Notes: a model not told the origin generated them from the sequence alone. Positions 41,501 to 51,326 are shown, counted from the first letter of the stretch. The stretch is 64,000 bases of DNA from Amycolatopsis bartoniae (GCF_014191255.1 NZ_JACHWH010000002.1:620001-684000); one strand, 5' to 3'. Numbers and translations: made by a program.

Positions 41501-44019
41501 CGCTCCCCCTCCCGCGCCGCCCGCAGCGAGATGACCACTGTCAAACCGCCGCCGGGCGTGTCCTCCGCCCTGATCGTGCCGCCCATGGCCTCCGTGAAAC
41601 CCTTCGCCACCGACAGACCCAAGCCTATGCCCGGCGTGCTGTCCCGGTCCCCCAACCGCTGGAACGGCGCGAAAGCCGAGTCCGCGGCCCGCTTCTTCAG
41701 GCCGCGCCCGTGGTCGATCACCCGCAGCTCCACGTACTCCGCGTGCGTGCTCCCCCGCACCGCCACCGGCTCCGCACCACGACCGTGCCGCAGCGCGTTG
41801 TCCACCACGTTCGCCACGACCCTTTCCAACAGGCCCGGATCCGCCAGCACGGCGGGCAGGTGCTCGTCCACCGCGACCACCACCGGCTCCGAGTGTTCCA
41901 CAGTGGACAGTGCGTGCGCGACGACCTCGTCGTAGCCGACCGGGCGCAGCTGGGGACGCACCGCACCGGTCGCGAGCCGGGACGAGTCCAGCAGGTTGTC
42001 CACCAAGCCCGCCAGCCGGTCGGTCGACTCCTCCGCCGTCGCCAGCAGCTCCCCGGTGTCCTCCTGCGACAGCTCGATGTCCTGCGCCCGCAGGCTGCCG
42101 ATGGCCGCCTTGATCGAGGTCAGCGGCGTGCGCAGGTCGTGCCCCAGCGCCGACAACAGGGCCGTCCGCAGCTCCGTCGCCTCCGCCTTGCGCTCCGCCT
42201 CCGCCGTCGCCGCCGCCAACCGTTGCTGCCGCAACGCGAGCAGCGCCTGCCCGGCCGCCGCCTCCAGCACGCGCCGGTCCGCCGCGGGCAAGGCCCTGCC
42301 CCGCAACGTCAGGTGCACGTCCGCCGTCACGGGAATGTCCACATCGGCCTCGTCGGGTTCCTCGCACGGGTTCGGCCCGCACTCCTCCACCCGGTGCCAC
42401 ACCCCGTCCCGCTTCTCGACCAGGCTCACCGCCTCCAGGCCGAAGTTTTCACGCACCTTCTCCAGCAACCGCGGCAGGGGCGCGGTGCTCGTCAGCACCG
42501 TCCGCGCGTACGACGCGAGCAGCGAAGCCTCGGTCCTGGCCTGCGTCGCCTGGGACGCGCGGCGTGCGGCGGCGTCGACGACGAGCGCGACCAGCACGCC
42601 GACCACGACCATCGCGACCAGCGTGGTGACATTGCTCTGCGCGTGCACGGTCAGCGTGTAGAAGGGCTCGGTGAAGAAGAAGTTGAGCAGCCCGGCCGAA
42701 AGCAGCGCGGCGACGAGCGCGGGCCCGAGCCCGCCGACCAGCGCGACCACGACCGTGGCCAGGAAGTAGTCCACGACGTCCGTCGAGAAGTCCAGCTGTC
42801 CGCGCAGCAGCACACCGATCACGGTGGCGAGCGCCGGTACGAGCACCGACAGCACCCATCCGACCCCGCGCCGCGACGGTTTGAGCGGGCTGCGCCGCTC
42901 CAGCCACGACCGCAACCGGCCGCCGGCCTCGGGGTGGGTGACCATGTGCACGTCGATGGCGCCGGAGTGCCGCACCACGGTCGAGCCCTTGCCCTCGTCG
43001 AACAGCCGCGCCACCCGCGACCGCCGGGACGTGCCCAGCACGAGCTGCGTCGCGTTGACCCCGCGGGCGAAGTCGAGCAGCGCCGTCGGCACGTCGTCGC
43101 CGACCACGGTGTGGAACGTGGCACCCACCTCGTCCGCCAGCTTCCGGTACTTCCCCAGGTCCAGCGGCACGAGCGGGGACAACCCGTCCGCGTGCTGGAC
43201 GTGCACCACCAGCAGCTCCGCGCCCGCCCGCGCAGCGATCCGGCTGCCGCGCCGGATCAGCGTCTCGCTCTCCGGCCCCGCCGTGATCGCGACGACGACC
43301 CGCTCACGCGTCTCCCACGTTTCGGTGATCCGCTGCTCGGCGCGGTACCGCTGCAGCGCCACGTCCACCTGGTCTGCCACCCACAGCAGCGCCAGCTCGC
43401 GCAGCGCGGTCAGGTTGCCGGGCCGGAAGTAGTTGCCCAGCGCGGCGTCGATCCGCTCCGCGGGGTAGATGTTGCCGTGCGCCAGGCGGCGGCGCAGCGC
43501 CTCGGGCGTGAGGTCGACCAGCTCGACCTGCTCGGCTCGGCGCACCACCTCGTCGGGCACCGTCTCCTGCTGCGGCACCCCGGTGATCTTCTCGACGACG
43601 TCGTTGAGGCTCTGCAGGTGCTGCACGTTGACGGTGGACAGCACGTCGATGCCCGCGGCGAGCAGCTCCTCGACGTCCTGCCAGCGCTTCTCGTTGCGCG
43701 AACCGGGGATGTTGGTGTGCGCGAGTTCGTCCACAATGGCCACTTCGGGCCTGCGGGCGAGGACCGCGTCGACATCCAGCTCGGTGAACTCGCGCCCACG
43801 GTGCACGCCGGTGCGCCGCGGCACGACCTCGATGCCGTCGAGGAGCGCGGCGGTCTTGGCGCGGCCGTGCGTCTCGACGAGCCCGGCCACGACGTCGGTG
43901 CCGCGCTCCAGCCGCCGCCGCGCCTCGCCCAGCATCGCGAAGGTCTTGCCGACGCCGGGCGCCGCCCCGAGGTAGATCCGCAGCTCTCCCCGGGGCGGCC
44001 GATCCTGCTGTCCGTCCAC
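41497..44019 (-). CDS. kdpD: KDP sensor histidine kinase
   Basis: Senses potassium limitation and turgor and phosphorylates KdpE. The 840-residue protein has the KdpD N-terminal domain with Walker A GAAPGVGKT (18-26) and VDELAHTNIPGSRNEKRWQDVEELL, then a UspA-like region (VVVAITAGPESETLIRR...VLGTSRRSRVARLF), four transmembrane segments (~395-490), a GAF-like segment, HisKA with ALGHDLRTPLTSIKA and an HATPase domain (ANVVDNALRHG, GIGLGLSVAKGF). It is four bases downstream of kdpC. Confidence 0.96.
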   Translation of the reverse strand: MDGQQDRPPRGELRIYLGAAPGVGKTFAMLGEARRRLERGTDVVAGLVETHGRAKTAALLDGIEVVPRRTGVHRGREFTELDVDAVLARRPEVAIVDELAHTNIPGSRNEKRWQDVEELLAAGIDVLSTVNVQHLQSLNDVVEKITGVPQQETVPDEVVRRAEQVELVDLTPEALRRRLAHGNIYPAERIDAALGNYFRPGNLTALRELALLWVADQVDVALQRYRAEQRITETWETRERVVVAITAGPESETLIRRGSRIAARAGAELLVVHVQHADGLSPLVPLDLGKYRKLADEVGATFHTVVGDDVPTALLDFARGVNATQLVLGTSRRSRVARLFDEGKGSTVVRHSGAIDVHMVTHPEAGGRLRSWLERRSPLKPSRRGVGWVLSVLVPALATVIGVLLRGQLDFSTDVVDYFLATVVVALVGGLGPALVAALLSAGLLNFFFTEPFYTLTVHAQSNVTTLVAMVVVGVLVALVVDAAARRASQATQARTEASLLASYARTVLTSTAPLPRLLEKVRENFGLEAVSLVEKRDGVWHRVEECGPNPCEEPDEADVDIPVTADVHLTLRGRALPAADRRVLEAAAGQALLALRQQRLAAATAEAERKAEATELRTALLSALGHDLRTPLTSIKAAIGSLRAQDIELSQEDTGELLATAEESTDRLAGLVDNLLDSSRLATGAVRPQLRPVGYDEVVAHALSTVEHSEPVVVAVDEHLPAVLADPGLLERVVANVVDNALRHGRGAEPVAVRGSTHAEYVELRVIDHGRGLKKRAADSAFAPFQRLGDRDSTPGIGLGLSVAKGFTEAMGGTIRAEDTPGGGLTVVISLRAAREGER

Positions 44020-44023
44020 GGTT

Positions 44024-44608
44024 TCAGTGTGCCTCCGCCGCGGCGACCGCGAGGTTCAGCGCCAGCACGTTCACCCCGGGGATCCCGATGCCGTCCCCGC
44101 TCGTGTGCTGCTGGACGAGCTCCCGCACCTGCGCCTCCGGCAGTCCGGTCATCCGCGCCACCCTCGGCGCCTGCAGGTCCGCGTACGCGACGCTGATGTC
44201 CGGATCGACGCCGGAAGCCGAAGCCGTGACGGCGTCCGCGGGAACGGCGTCCGGCGAGACGCCCTCGCGCTGGGCGATGGCCGCCTTGCGTTCCTGGACC
44301 TGCTGCACCAGTTTGTCGCTGAACCCGCCGAGGTTGGACCCGCCCGACGTGGACGGGTCGCCCGTCGCCGACGCACGCGTGTGGAAGTACGGGTCGCGCG
44401 CGGGGTCCGCCGGCTTCGGGTCGATCCCGATGAGCGACGAGCCCACGGCCTGCCCGTCGACGGTGACCACCGAGCCTTCGGCGTGCGCCTCCAGCCCCGG
44501 CAGCCGCGAAACCGCCCACACACCGAGGGGGTAGACCACCCCCAGCAGCACCGTGAACACCAGCAGCACGCGCAGTCCCGCGCCCGCCTGCTTGAACCAT
44601 GCCTTCAT
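44024..44608 (-). CDS. kdpC: potassium-transporting ATPase subunit C
   Basis: Inner-membrane accessory subunit of KdpFABC. The 194-residue protein has one N-terminal transmembrane segment (LRVLLVFTVLLGVVYPLGVW), then GSSLIGIDPKPADPARDPYFHTR and the typical TASASGVDPDISVAYADLQAPRVA and HTSGDGIGIPGVNVLALN blocks. ATG at MKAWFKQ chosen; a GTG 6 bp upstream that overlaps the kdpB stop (TAGTG) is equally possible. Confidence 0.95.
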   Translation of the reverse strand: MKAWFKQAGAGLRVLLVFTVLLGVVYPLGVWAVSRLPGLEAHAEGSVVTVDGQAVGSSLIGIDPKPADPARDPYFHTRASATGDPSTSGGSNLGGFSDKLVQQVQERKAAIAQREGVSPDAVPADAVTASASGVDPDISVAYADLQAPRVARMTGLPEAQVRELVQQHTSGDGIGIPGVNVLALNLAVAAAEAH

Positions 44609-44613
44609 GAGCA

Positions 44614-46665
44614 CTACCCGATTCCAGGGATGAAGCGGACCACCAGGTCCACGAGCCAGATGCCGAGGAACGGCGTCACGATGCCGCCGACGCCGTAGAC
44701 CAGCAGGTTCCGCCGCAGCAGCGAGGACGCGCTCGACGGCTTGTACCGCACGCCACGCAGGGCCAGCGGGATGAGCAGCACGATGATCAGCGCGTTGAAC
44801 ACCACCGCGGACAGGATCGCCGACTGCGGCGAGTGCAGGTGCAGGATGTTCAGCCCGCCCAGCTGCGGGTAGATCGCCACGAACATCGCGGGCAGGATCG
44901 CGAAGTACTTCGCGAGGTCGTTCGCGATGGAGAACGTCGTCAGCGCACCACGGGTGATCAGCAGCTGCTTGCCGATCTCGACGATCTCGATCAGCTTCGT
45001 CGGGTCGGAGTCGAGGTCGACCATGTTGCCGGCCTCCTTGGCCGCCATGGTGCCGGTGTTCATCGCGACCCCGACGTCGGACGCGGCCAGCGCGGGCGCG
45101 TCGTTCGTGCCGTCGCCGGTCATCGCGACGAGCCGCCCGCCCTCCTGTTCCTGGTGGATCAGCGCCATCTTGTCCTCGGGCTTGGCCTCGGCGAGGTAGT
45201 CGTCGACGCCGGCGTCCTCGGCGATGGCACGCGCGGTGAGCGGGTTGTCGCCGGTGATCATCACCGTCCGGATGCCCATCGTGCGCAGCTCGGCGAACCG
45301 CTCGCGCATCCCGGGCTTCACGACGTCCGACAGCCGGATGACCCCGCGTACGAACGCGTGGCCAGCGGTCAATTCGGCCACCACGAGCGGTGTGCCGCCC
45401 TGCTGACTGATTTCGTCGACAATCCGGTTCGTCTCGTCGGGGAACTCACCGCCGTGCCCGCGCACCCATTCGCGCACGGCGCTCGCCGCGCCCTTGCGCA
45501 CCTGCCGCGAGCCGAGGTCGATACCGCTCATCCGGGTCTGCGCGGTGAACGGCACGAACTCGCCACCCGGGTCCGCGGTCGCGGGCCCGGTCAGCTCGAC
45601 GATGCTGCGGCCCTCCGGCGTGCCGTCGGCGAGGCTGGCGAGCCGCGCGGCCGCCACGAGTTGTTCGGCACTCGCGCCGCCGACCGGGATCAGCTCAGTG
45701 GCCTTGCGGTTGCCGAAGGTGATCGTGCCGGTCTTGTCCAGCAGCAGCGTCGAGACATCGCCCGCGGCCTCGACCGCGCGGCCCGAGGTGGCGAGCACGT
45801 TGCGCTGCACCAGCCGGTCCATGCCCGCGATGCCGATGGCCGACAGCAGCGCACCGATCGTCGTCGGGATCAGGCAGACCAGCAACGCCGTCAGCACGAC
45901 GACCGACTGACGACTGCCCGAGTAGGCCGCCATCGGCTGCAACGCGACGACTGCCAACAAGAAGATGATCGTCAAAGTGGAAAGTAGGATTGTCAACGCG
46001 ACTTCATTCGGCGTCTTCTGCCGGGACGCGCCCTCCACGAGCGCGATCATCCGGTCCACGAAGGTCTCGCCGGGCTTGGTCGTGATCTTCACGACGATCC
46101 GGTCGGACAACACGGTGGTGCCGCCGGTGACGGCCGACCGGTCGCCGCCGGACTCGCGGATCACCGGCGCCGACTCGCCCGTGATGGCCGACTCGTCGAC
46201 CGTCGCGATGCCCTCGATTACGTCGCCGTCGCCCGGGATCACCTCGTTCGCCTCGACGACCACGAGGTCGCCGATCTTCAGGTCGACGCCCGGCACCCGC
46301 TCCTCGGCACCGTCCGTGAGGCGACGGGCGACCGTCTCCTTCTTGGTGCGCCGCAAGGACTCCGCCTGCGCCTTGCCTCGCCCCTCGGCGACGGCCTCGG
46401 CGAGGTTGGCGAACACGACGGTGAACCAGAGCCAGACCGCGACGAGGATCGTGAACACGCTGGGGTCGAGGACCGCGAACACCGTGGTGAGCGCCGAACC
46501 GACCCAGACCACGAACATGACGGGGTTGTGCAGCTGGTGCCGTGGGTCGAGCTTGCGCAATGCTTCGGGCAATGACACCAGCAGCTGCCGCGGGCTGAAC
46601 ACGCCCGCGCCGACGCGTACCTCGGATTCCCTTGTGGGAGCGGGCTTTTCCTGTGTGACGGTCAT
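44614..46665 (-). CDS. kdpB: potassium-transporting P-type ATPase subunit B
   Basis: Catalytic P-type ATPase subunit. The 683-residue protein contains the TGES motif ([20 protein letters not shown]), the phosphorylation site [16 protein letters not shown] (Asp at about 308), the [11 protein letters not shown] and [25 protein letters not shown] hinge motifs and about seven membrane segments. The ATG overlaps the kdpA stop by 4 bp. Confidence 0.98.
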   Translation of the reverse strand: MTVTQEKPAPTRESEVRVGAGVFSPRQLLVSLPEALRKLDPRHQLHNPVMFVVWVGSALTTVFAVLDPSVFTILVAVWLWFTVVFANLAEAVAEGRGKAQAESLRRTKKETVARRLTDGAEERVPGVDLKIGDLVVVEANEVIPGDGDVIEGIATVDESAITGESAPVIRESGGDRSAVTGGTTVLSDRIVVKITTKPGETFVDRMIALVEGASRQKTPNEVALTILLSTLTIIFLLAVVALQPMAAYSGSRQSVVVLTALLVCLIPTTIGALLSAIGIAGMDRLVQRNVLATSGRAVEAAGDVSTLLLDKTGTITFGNRKATELIPVGGASAEQLVAAARLASLADGTPEGRSIVELTGPATADPGGEFVPFTAQTRMSGIDLGSRQVRKGAASAVREWVRGHGGEFPDETNRIVDEISQQGGTPLVVAELTAGHAFVRGVIRLSDVVKPGMRERFAELRTMGIRTVMITGDNPLTARAIAEDAGVDDYLAEAKPEDKMALIHQEQEGGRLVAMTGDGTNDAPALAASDVGVAMNTGTMAAKEAGNMVDLDSDPTKLIEIVEIGKQLLITRGALTTFSIANDLAKYFAILPAMFVAIYPQLGGLNILHLHSPQSAILSAVVFNALIIVLLIPLALRGVRYKPSSASSLLRRNLLVYGVGGIVTPFLGIWLVDLVVRFIPGIG

Positions 46666-48323
46666 GCCATGGCCTCCGCGATGGGACCGAGAGCGAGCGC
46701 CGGAACGAACGTCAGCGCCGCGACGAGCAGGATCGTGCCGGCCAGCATCGAACCGAACAGCGGTCCCGTGGTGGGCAGGGTGCCCGCGGTCTCGGGCACC
46801 TTCCGTTGTGCGGCGAGGGATCCGGCGAGGCAGAGCGTCGCGAGGATCGGCACGAACCGGCCGACGAGCATCGCGACCGACAGCGACGACTGGAACCAGC
46901 CGTCGGTGACGGTGATCCCGGCGAACGCGCTGCCGTTGTTGTTGGCGGTCGAGGTGTAGGCGTAGAGCACTTCGGACAGTCCGTGCGAGCCGCTGTTGGC
47001 CATCGCGGCCGTGGTCCCGGGCAGCAGCAGCGCGACGCCCGAACCGAGCAGCATCACCGTCGGCATCGCGAGCATCGAGATCGCGGCCGCGGTGACCTCC
47101 CGCCTGCCCAGTTTCTTGCCGAGGTACTCCGGCGTGCGCCCGACCATCAGTCCGGCCAGGAACATCGCGATGATCGCCATCACCAGGATCCCGTAGAGCC
47201 CGGTGCCGACACCGCCCGGCGAAACCTCGCTGAACAGCATGTGCAGCAACGGCATTCCGCCGCCGAGCCCGCTGAAGCTGTCGTGCATCGAGTTGACCGC
47301 GCCGGTCGAGGTGCCGGTGGTGCTGGTGGCGAACAGCGACGAGCCGCTGATGCCGAACCGCTGTTCCTTGCCCTCCAGGTTGGCCCCCGCGAGCAGTGCC
47401 GCCGGACCGTTCGGATGCGCCTCGGCCCACCAGGTCACCGCGAGCACGAACGTCCACAACAGACCCATCACCGACAGCAGGACGTAACCCTGCCTGCGGT
47501 TCCCGACGAGCTTGCCGAACGTGCGGGTGAGCGACACCGGGATCACCAGCAGCAGGAAGACCTCGACGAGATCACTCCAGACGTTCGGGTTCTCGAACGG
47601 GTGCGCGGAGTTGGCGTTGAAGATGCCGCCGCCGTTGGTGCCGAGCTCCTTGATCGCCTCCTGGCTCGCGGCCGGGGCGATCGCGATGGTGCTCTGCGAA
47701 CCGTCCGGATTGGTCACCGCGATGCCGGAGTGCAGGCTCTGCACCACTCCGAGCGCGATGAGCACGATCGCGAACACGAACGAGATCGGCAGCAGGACCC
47801 GCACGGTGCCGCGCGTGAGATCCACCCAGAAGTTGCCGAGCCGGTCGGTGCGCGAGCGCAGGAAGCCGCGGATCAACGCGACCGCGACGGCGAGCCCGAC
47901 CGCGGCGGACAGGAAGTTCTGCACCGTCAGGCCGGCCATCTGCACGACGTGGCCCATCGTCGTCTCGGGCACGTAGGACTGCCAGTTCGTGTTGGTCACG
48001 AAGCTGACGGCCGTGTTGAAGGCGACGCCCGGGCTCACCGCGCCCCGCCCGAAGTTCAGGGGCAGGAACGCCTGGAGGCGCTGCAGCAGGTACAGGAAGA
48101 CCACGGACACGAGCGAGAACGCGAGCACGCCCAGCGCGTACGTGGGCCAGCGCTGCTCGGCGTCCGGGTCCACGCGGAAGAGCCGGTACAGGCCGCGCTC
48201 GACCCTGAGGTGCTTGTCCGTGGTCAGGACACGTGCCAGGTAGTCGCCGAGAGGTTTGTAGACAATCGCCAAGGCGACAAGGAGAATGCCGACTTGCAGA
48301 AAGCCGGACAAGAGATCGTTCAC
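46662..48323 (-). CDS. kdpA: potassium-transporting ATPase subunit A
   Basis: Potassium-selective channel-like subunit of the Kdp pump. The 553-residue protein has about ten membrane segments and the four selectivity-filter-like loops, including [19 protein letters not shown] and [20 protein letters not shown]. The GTG start overlaps the kdpF stop by one base (TAGTG). Confidence 0.97.
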   Translation of the reverse strand: MNDLLSGFLQVGILLVALAIVYKPLGDYLARVLTTDKHLRVERGLYRLFRVDPDAEQRWPTYALGVLAFSLVSVVFLYLLQRLQAFLPLNFGRGAVSPGVAFNTAVSFVTNTNWQSYVPETTMGHVVQMAGLTVQNFLSAAVGLAVAVALIRGFLRSRTDRLGNFWVDLTRGTVRVLLPISFVFAIVLIALGVVQSLHSGIAVTNPDGSQSTIAIAPAASQEAIKELGTNGGGIFNANSAHPFENPNVWSDLVEVFLLLVIPVSLTRTFGKLVGNRRQGYVLLSVMGLLWTFVLAVTWWAEAHPNGPAALLAGANLEGKEQRFGISGSSLFATSTTGTSTGAVNSMHDSFSGLGGGMPLLHMLFSEVSPGGVGTGLYGILVMAIIAMFLAGLMVGRTPEYLGKKLGRREVTAAAISMLAMPTVMLLGSGVALLLPGTTAAMANSGSHGLSEVLYAYTSTANNNGSAFAGITVTDGWFQSSLSVAMLVGRFVPILATLCLAGSLAAQRKVPETAGTLPTTGPLFGSMLAGTILLVAALTFVPALALGPIAEAMA

Positions 48324-48424
48324 TAGAACTTCTCCGGCTTGATCAGTGCCACGAACAGGTACACGACCAGCCCCAGCGCCAGTACGGCGCCGACGATGTC
48401 GGCCGCCAGGCCGGATCCCGTCAC
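48323..48424 (-). CDS. kdpF: potassium-transporting ATPase subunit F
   Basis: A 33-residue single-span lipid-like stabiliser of the Kdp complex, with ADIVGAVLALGLVVYLFVAL as the membrane helix and the typical LIKPEKF end. GTG start gives MTGSGLAAD; it overlaps the upstream 27-residue peptide's stop by 4 bp (GTGA), so all five proteins are coupled. Confidence 0.88.
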   Translation of the reverse strand: MTGSGLAADIVGAVLALGLVVYLFVALIKPEKF

Positions 48425-48504
48425 AGCTTCTCCAACCCGCGCAGTGTGAGTGCGAGCGCCGCGAAGACGGCGATCAGCAAAACGGCGTACAGCAGGTCCG
48501 CCAT
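48421..48504 (-). CDS. 27-residue single-span membrane peptide heading the kdp operon
   Basis: ATG with an upstream AGAGAGG opens MADLLYAVLLIAVFAALALT and a short basic/acidic end RGLEKL. It is one hydrophobic helix with a tail reminiscent of, but distinct from, KdpF. Because it precedes kdpF with a GTGA overlap, it is probably made with the pump. I recall similar mini-proteins near kdp in other actinobacteria but no assigned role. It may be a second KdpF-like subunit. Confidence 0.65.
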   Translation of the reverse strand: MADLLYAVLLIAVFAALALTLRGLEKL

Positions 48505-48575
48505 CCCGCACCTCTCTTCGTGGGTCACCTCGTCCGGTGACCGCCCGCGACCACTGTGCGGCCCGCGCCGGGCGC

Positions 48576-48634
48576 CTTGACCTGCCCTGACGACCTCTTG
48601 ACGGCGCACGGCACGGCGTTTACGCCTTCTTGAC
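48576..48634. promoter_or_regulatory. candidate KdpE direct repeats upstream of kdp
   Basis: CTTGAC at 48576, CTGAC at 48587, CTTGAC at 48597 and CTTGAC at 48629 (GTCAAG on the kdp strand). The first three have an 11/10-bp period and the last is 32 bp further on, so all lie near one helix face. Phased direct repeats of this kind are typical of OmpR/PhoB-class regulators, to which KdpE belongs. Confidence 0.5.
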
Positions 48635-48714
48635 GCCTGGTGAGGCTGAGCACACTCCCCGTAATCCGGTCGGACACAGCGGGCGATTCGGGCAGACACG
48701 GATCGCGCACGTGT

Positions 48715-48730
48715 GTTACCACTGTGTTAC
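48715..48730. promoter_or_regulatory. candidate GlnR box before asnB
   Basis: GTTAC-n6-GTTAC (48715-48719 and 48726-48730) fits the spacing of the actinobacterial GlnR site (GTnAC-n6-GaAAC type, 11-bp period). The downstream half deviates (GTTAC for GAAAC). It lies about 40 bp before the asnB ATG, near where a promoter would be. Confidence 0.45.
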
Positions 48731-48771
48731 GCATAGTTGTGCTAGCTAAGCTTTCGGGAGGCAGGAACTTC

Positions 48772-50610
48772 ATGTGCGGAATCACCGGCTGGGTGGCGTT
48801 CGACGCGGACCTCACCCAGCGCCGCGAGACGCTCGACGCGATGACGGAGACGATGTCCTGCCGCGGCCCCGACGACGAGGGCACGTGGGTCGCGCCGCAC
48901 GCCGCGCTGGGCCACCGCCGGCTCGCGATCATCGACCTGCCCGGCGGGCGCCAGCCCATGTCGGTGCACACGCCGAACGGCGAGGTCGCCATGGTCTACA
49001 GCGGTGAGGCGTACAACTTCACCGAGCTGCGCGCGGAGCTGGCCGGGCTGGGGCACGAGTTCATCACCGACAGCGACACCGAGGTCGTGCTGCACGGCTA
49101 CCTGCAGTGGGGCGAGGCCGTCGCCGACCACCTCAACGGCATGTACGCCTTCGCGATCTGGGACGCCCGTGACGAGAAGCTCGTCATGATCCGCGACCGG
49201 ATGGGGATCAAGCCGTTCTACTACTACCCCACCCGCGACGGCGTGCTGTTCGGCTCGGAGCCGAAGGCGATCCTGGCGAACCCGTCGGCACGCAAGGTCG
49301 TCGACGCCGACGGGCTGCGCGAGCTGTTCGCCTTCACCAAGACGCCGGGCTGGTCGCTGTGGAAGGGCATGTACGAGGTCGAGCCGGGCACGATCGTGCG
49401 CGTCGACCGCGGTGGCGTGCACACGCACACGTACTGGAAGCTCGACGCCGTCGAGCACACCGACGACCAGGAGACCACGGTCGCGCGGGTGCGCGAGCTG
49501 ATGACGGACATCGTGCACCGGCAGCTCGTCGCCGACGTGCCCCGTTGCGTGCTGCTGTCCGGTGGCCTGGACTCCAGCGCCATCACCGGGTTGGCGGCCG
49601 CGCGCCTGGCCGAGGACGGCGAGCAGTTGCGCACGTTCTCGGTCGACTTCTTCGGGCAGGAGGAGAACTTCCAGCCCGACGAGATGCGTGACACGCCGGA
49701 CTCGCCGTTCATCCGGGACGTCGCGAAGCTGGTCGGATCGGCGCACAAGGACGTCATGCTCGACCCGGGCGCGCTGACCGATCCCGAGGTGCGGCGCGCC
49801 GTGATCACCGCGCGGGACATCCCGGCGGGTCTCGGTGACATGGACGCCTCGCTGTACCTGCTGTTCAAGGCCATCCGGTCGGAGTCGACGGTGGCGCTGT
49901 CCGGTGAGTCCGCGGACGAGGTGTTCGGCGGGTACCGGTGGTTCCACGACGAGGAGGTGCGCAAGGCGGACACCTTCCCGTGGCTCGCGTTCCGCACCGG
50001 GATGCTCGACAACAGCGACGTGCTCCGCCCGGAGGTGAGCAAGCTGCTGGACGTCCCGTCGTACATCGCCGACCAGTACCGCACCGCGGTCGCACAGGTC
50101 GACCAGCTCGACGGGGCGAGTGAGTTCGAGCAGCGCATGCGCACGTTCTGCCACCTGCACCTGACCCGCATGGTGCGCTCGCTGCTCGACCGCAAGGACC
50201 GCGCGTCGATGGCCGTCGGACTGGAAGTGCGTGTGCCGTTCTGCGACCACCGGCTCGTCGAGTACGTCTACAACACGCCGTGGTCGCTGAAGACGTTCGA
50301 CGGCAGGGAGAAGAGCCTCCTGCGCCACGCGACGAAGCACGTGCTGCCGCAGTCCGTCGTGGACAGGGTGAAGAGCCCGTATCCGTCCACACAGGACCCC
50401 GGCTACGTGGCGGCGCTGCAGCAGCAGGTGAAGGAGGTGCTGGCGACGCCCGACAGCCCGGTGTTCTCCCTGGTCGACCGCAACTGGCTGACCGAGGTCG
50501 TGGACACCGACCCGCAGTCCGTGAAGGGCGGGGCGCGACACGGGCTGAACCAGACGCTCGACCTGCACCACTGGTTCGACATCTACCAGCCCGAGCTACA
50601 GCTGGACTGA
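48772..50610 (+). CDS. asnB: glutamine-hydrolysing asparagine synthetase
   Basis: Makes asparagine from aspartate, glutamine and ATP. The 612-residue protein begins MCGITGWVAF, so Cys2 is the glutaminase nucleophile, and continues with RGPDDEG and RLAIIDLPGGRQPM. The synthetase domain has the PPi-loop SGGLDSSAI and the ESADEVFGGYRWF and RMVRSLLDRKDRASMAVGLEVRVPF blocks. GGGAGGCAGGAA precedes ATG. It stands alone, so it is probably housekeeping rather than part of a peptide cluster. Confidence 0.95.
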   Translation: MCGITGWVAFDADLTQRRETLDAMTETMSCRGPDDEGTWVAPHAALGHRRLAIIDLPGGRQPMSVHTPNGEVAMVYSGEAYNFTELRAELAGLGHEFITDSDTEVVLHGYLQWGEAVADHLNGMYAFAIWDARDEKLVMIRDRMGIKPFYYYPTRDGVLFGSEPKAILANPSARKVVDADGLRELFAFTKTPGWSLWKGMYEVEPGTIVRVDRGGVHTHTYWKLDAVEHTDDQETTVARVRELMTDIVHRQLVADVPRCVLLSGGLDSSAITGLAAARLAEDGEQLRTFSVDFFGQEENFQPDEMRDTPDSPFIRDVAKLVGSAHKDVMLDPGALTDPEVRRAVITARDIPAGLGDMDASLYLLFKAIRSESTVALSGESADEVFGGYRWFHDEEVRKADTFPWLAFRTGMLDNSDVLRPEVSKLLDVPSYIADQYRTAVAQVDQLDGASEFEQRMRTFCHLHLTRMVRSLLDRKDRASMAVGLEVRVPFCDHRLVEYVYNTPWSLKTFDGREKSLLRHATKHVLPQSVVDRVKSPYPSTQDPGYVAALQQQVKEVLATPDSPVFSLVDRNWLTEVVDTDPQSVKGGARHGLNQTLDLHHWFDIYQPELQLD

Positions 50611-50697
50611 GTGGCCGAAGCCACACCTGAAAATCAGCTGTGAAAATCCGGCATAAGGCACAACGGGGGCGGGGTAACCGTTGACGAGGGTAGAGAG

Positions 50698-51228
50698 GTG
50701 AGTGAGATGACCCAAGCTTTCACGCAGACCGCGTTCAGCAACGCCCCCGCGAACCCCCAGCTGCCCACTCTGCCCACCGGCTGGCCGATCGGGTCGTACT
50801 CCTCGTACGAGGAGGCCCAGCGGGCCGTCGACCACCTTGCCGACAACGACTTCCCGGTCACGGACGTCACGATCGTCGGCGTCGAGCCGATGCTCGTCGA
50901 GCGCGTCGCCGGCAAGCTCAGCTGGGGCCGGGTGCTCGGCAGCGCCGCGGGGTCCGGTGCCTGGTTCGGTCTGTTCGTGGGACTGCTGCTGAGCATGTTC
51001 GGCACCGGCGCCGGGTTGCTGCCGATCGTGATCGGACTCGTGGCCGGCGTGGCGTTCAGCATGGTGTTCGCCGCGGTGAGCTACGGGGCGAGCCGGGGCA
51101 AGCGGGACTTCGTCTCGCACAGTCAGCTCGTCGCCCGGCGGTACGACGTGCTCAGCCAGCCGCGCAACGCCGAACGCGGCCGTGAGCTGCTGGCGCACCT
51201 CGCCGCGCGGGTGGGTCTGAACAGCTGA
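50698..51228 (+). CDS. general stress protein 17M-like membrane protein
   Basis: A 176-residue protein: an N-terminal stress-17M-like domain (PIGSYSSYEEAQRAVDHLADN and VTDVTIVG) followed by two transmembrane segments (SGAWFGLFVGLLLSMFGTG and IVIGLVAGVAFSMVFAA) and a short basic tail. GTG at 50698 has GAGGG 7 bp upstream; an in-frame ATG 9 bp later is an alternative. A GGGTAA element (50672-50677) could be an alternative-sigma -10, only weakly supported. A hairpin follows the stop. Confidence 0.8.
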   Translation: MSEMTQAFTQTAFSNAPANPQLPTLPTGWPIGSYSSYEEAQRAVDHLADNDFPVTDVTIVGVEPMLVERVAGKLSWGRVLGSAAGSGAWFGLFVGLLLSMFGTGAGLLPIVIGLVAGVAFSMVFAAVSYGASRGKRDFVSHSQLVARRYDVLSQPRNAERGRELLAHLAARVGLNS

Positions 51229-51239
51229 GTTTCACTCGT

Positions 51240-51276
51240 CCGAGGGCCTCGCATCCTGGCGGTGCGGGGCCCTCGG
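51240..51276 (+). terminator. rho-independent-type hairpin after the stress protein gene
   Basis: CCGAGGGCCTCGCA pairs with TGCGGGGCCCTCGG (14 pairs, one of them G-U) around a 9-base loop, followed by TCTGTTCG. It starts 12 bp after the stop and is well placed to end that transcript before the next gene. Confidence 0.8.
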
Positions 51277-51326
51277 TCTGTTCGCGAGGAGGATTGGCTT
51301 TCGCGCCGCGTGGGTACTGGGAACAC

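Larger units (their letters stand above)
48505..48771. other. 267-bp divergent promoter region kdp/asnB
   Basis: It holds phased CTTGAC repeats on the kdp side and a GTTAC-n6-GTTAC pair on the asnB side, described separately. I find no c-di-AMP (ydaO) riboswitch-like sequence before kdp. Confidence 0.6.

Noticed and set aside
48505-48771. c-di-AMP (ydaO) riboswitch before kdp
   Set aside because: None of the conserved blocks of that class is present in the kdp leader.
48772-50610. asnB as part of a lasso-peptide or other biosynthetic cluster
   Set aside because: The asparagine synthetase has the glutaminase Cys2 and stands next to kdp and a stress gene; no precursor, leader peptidase or transporter is adjacent.
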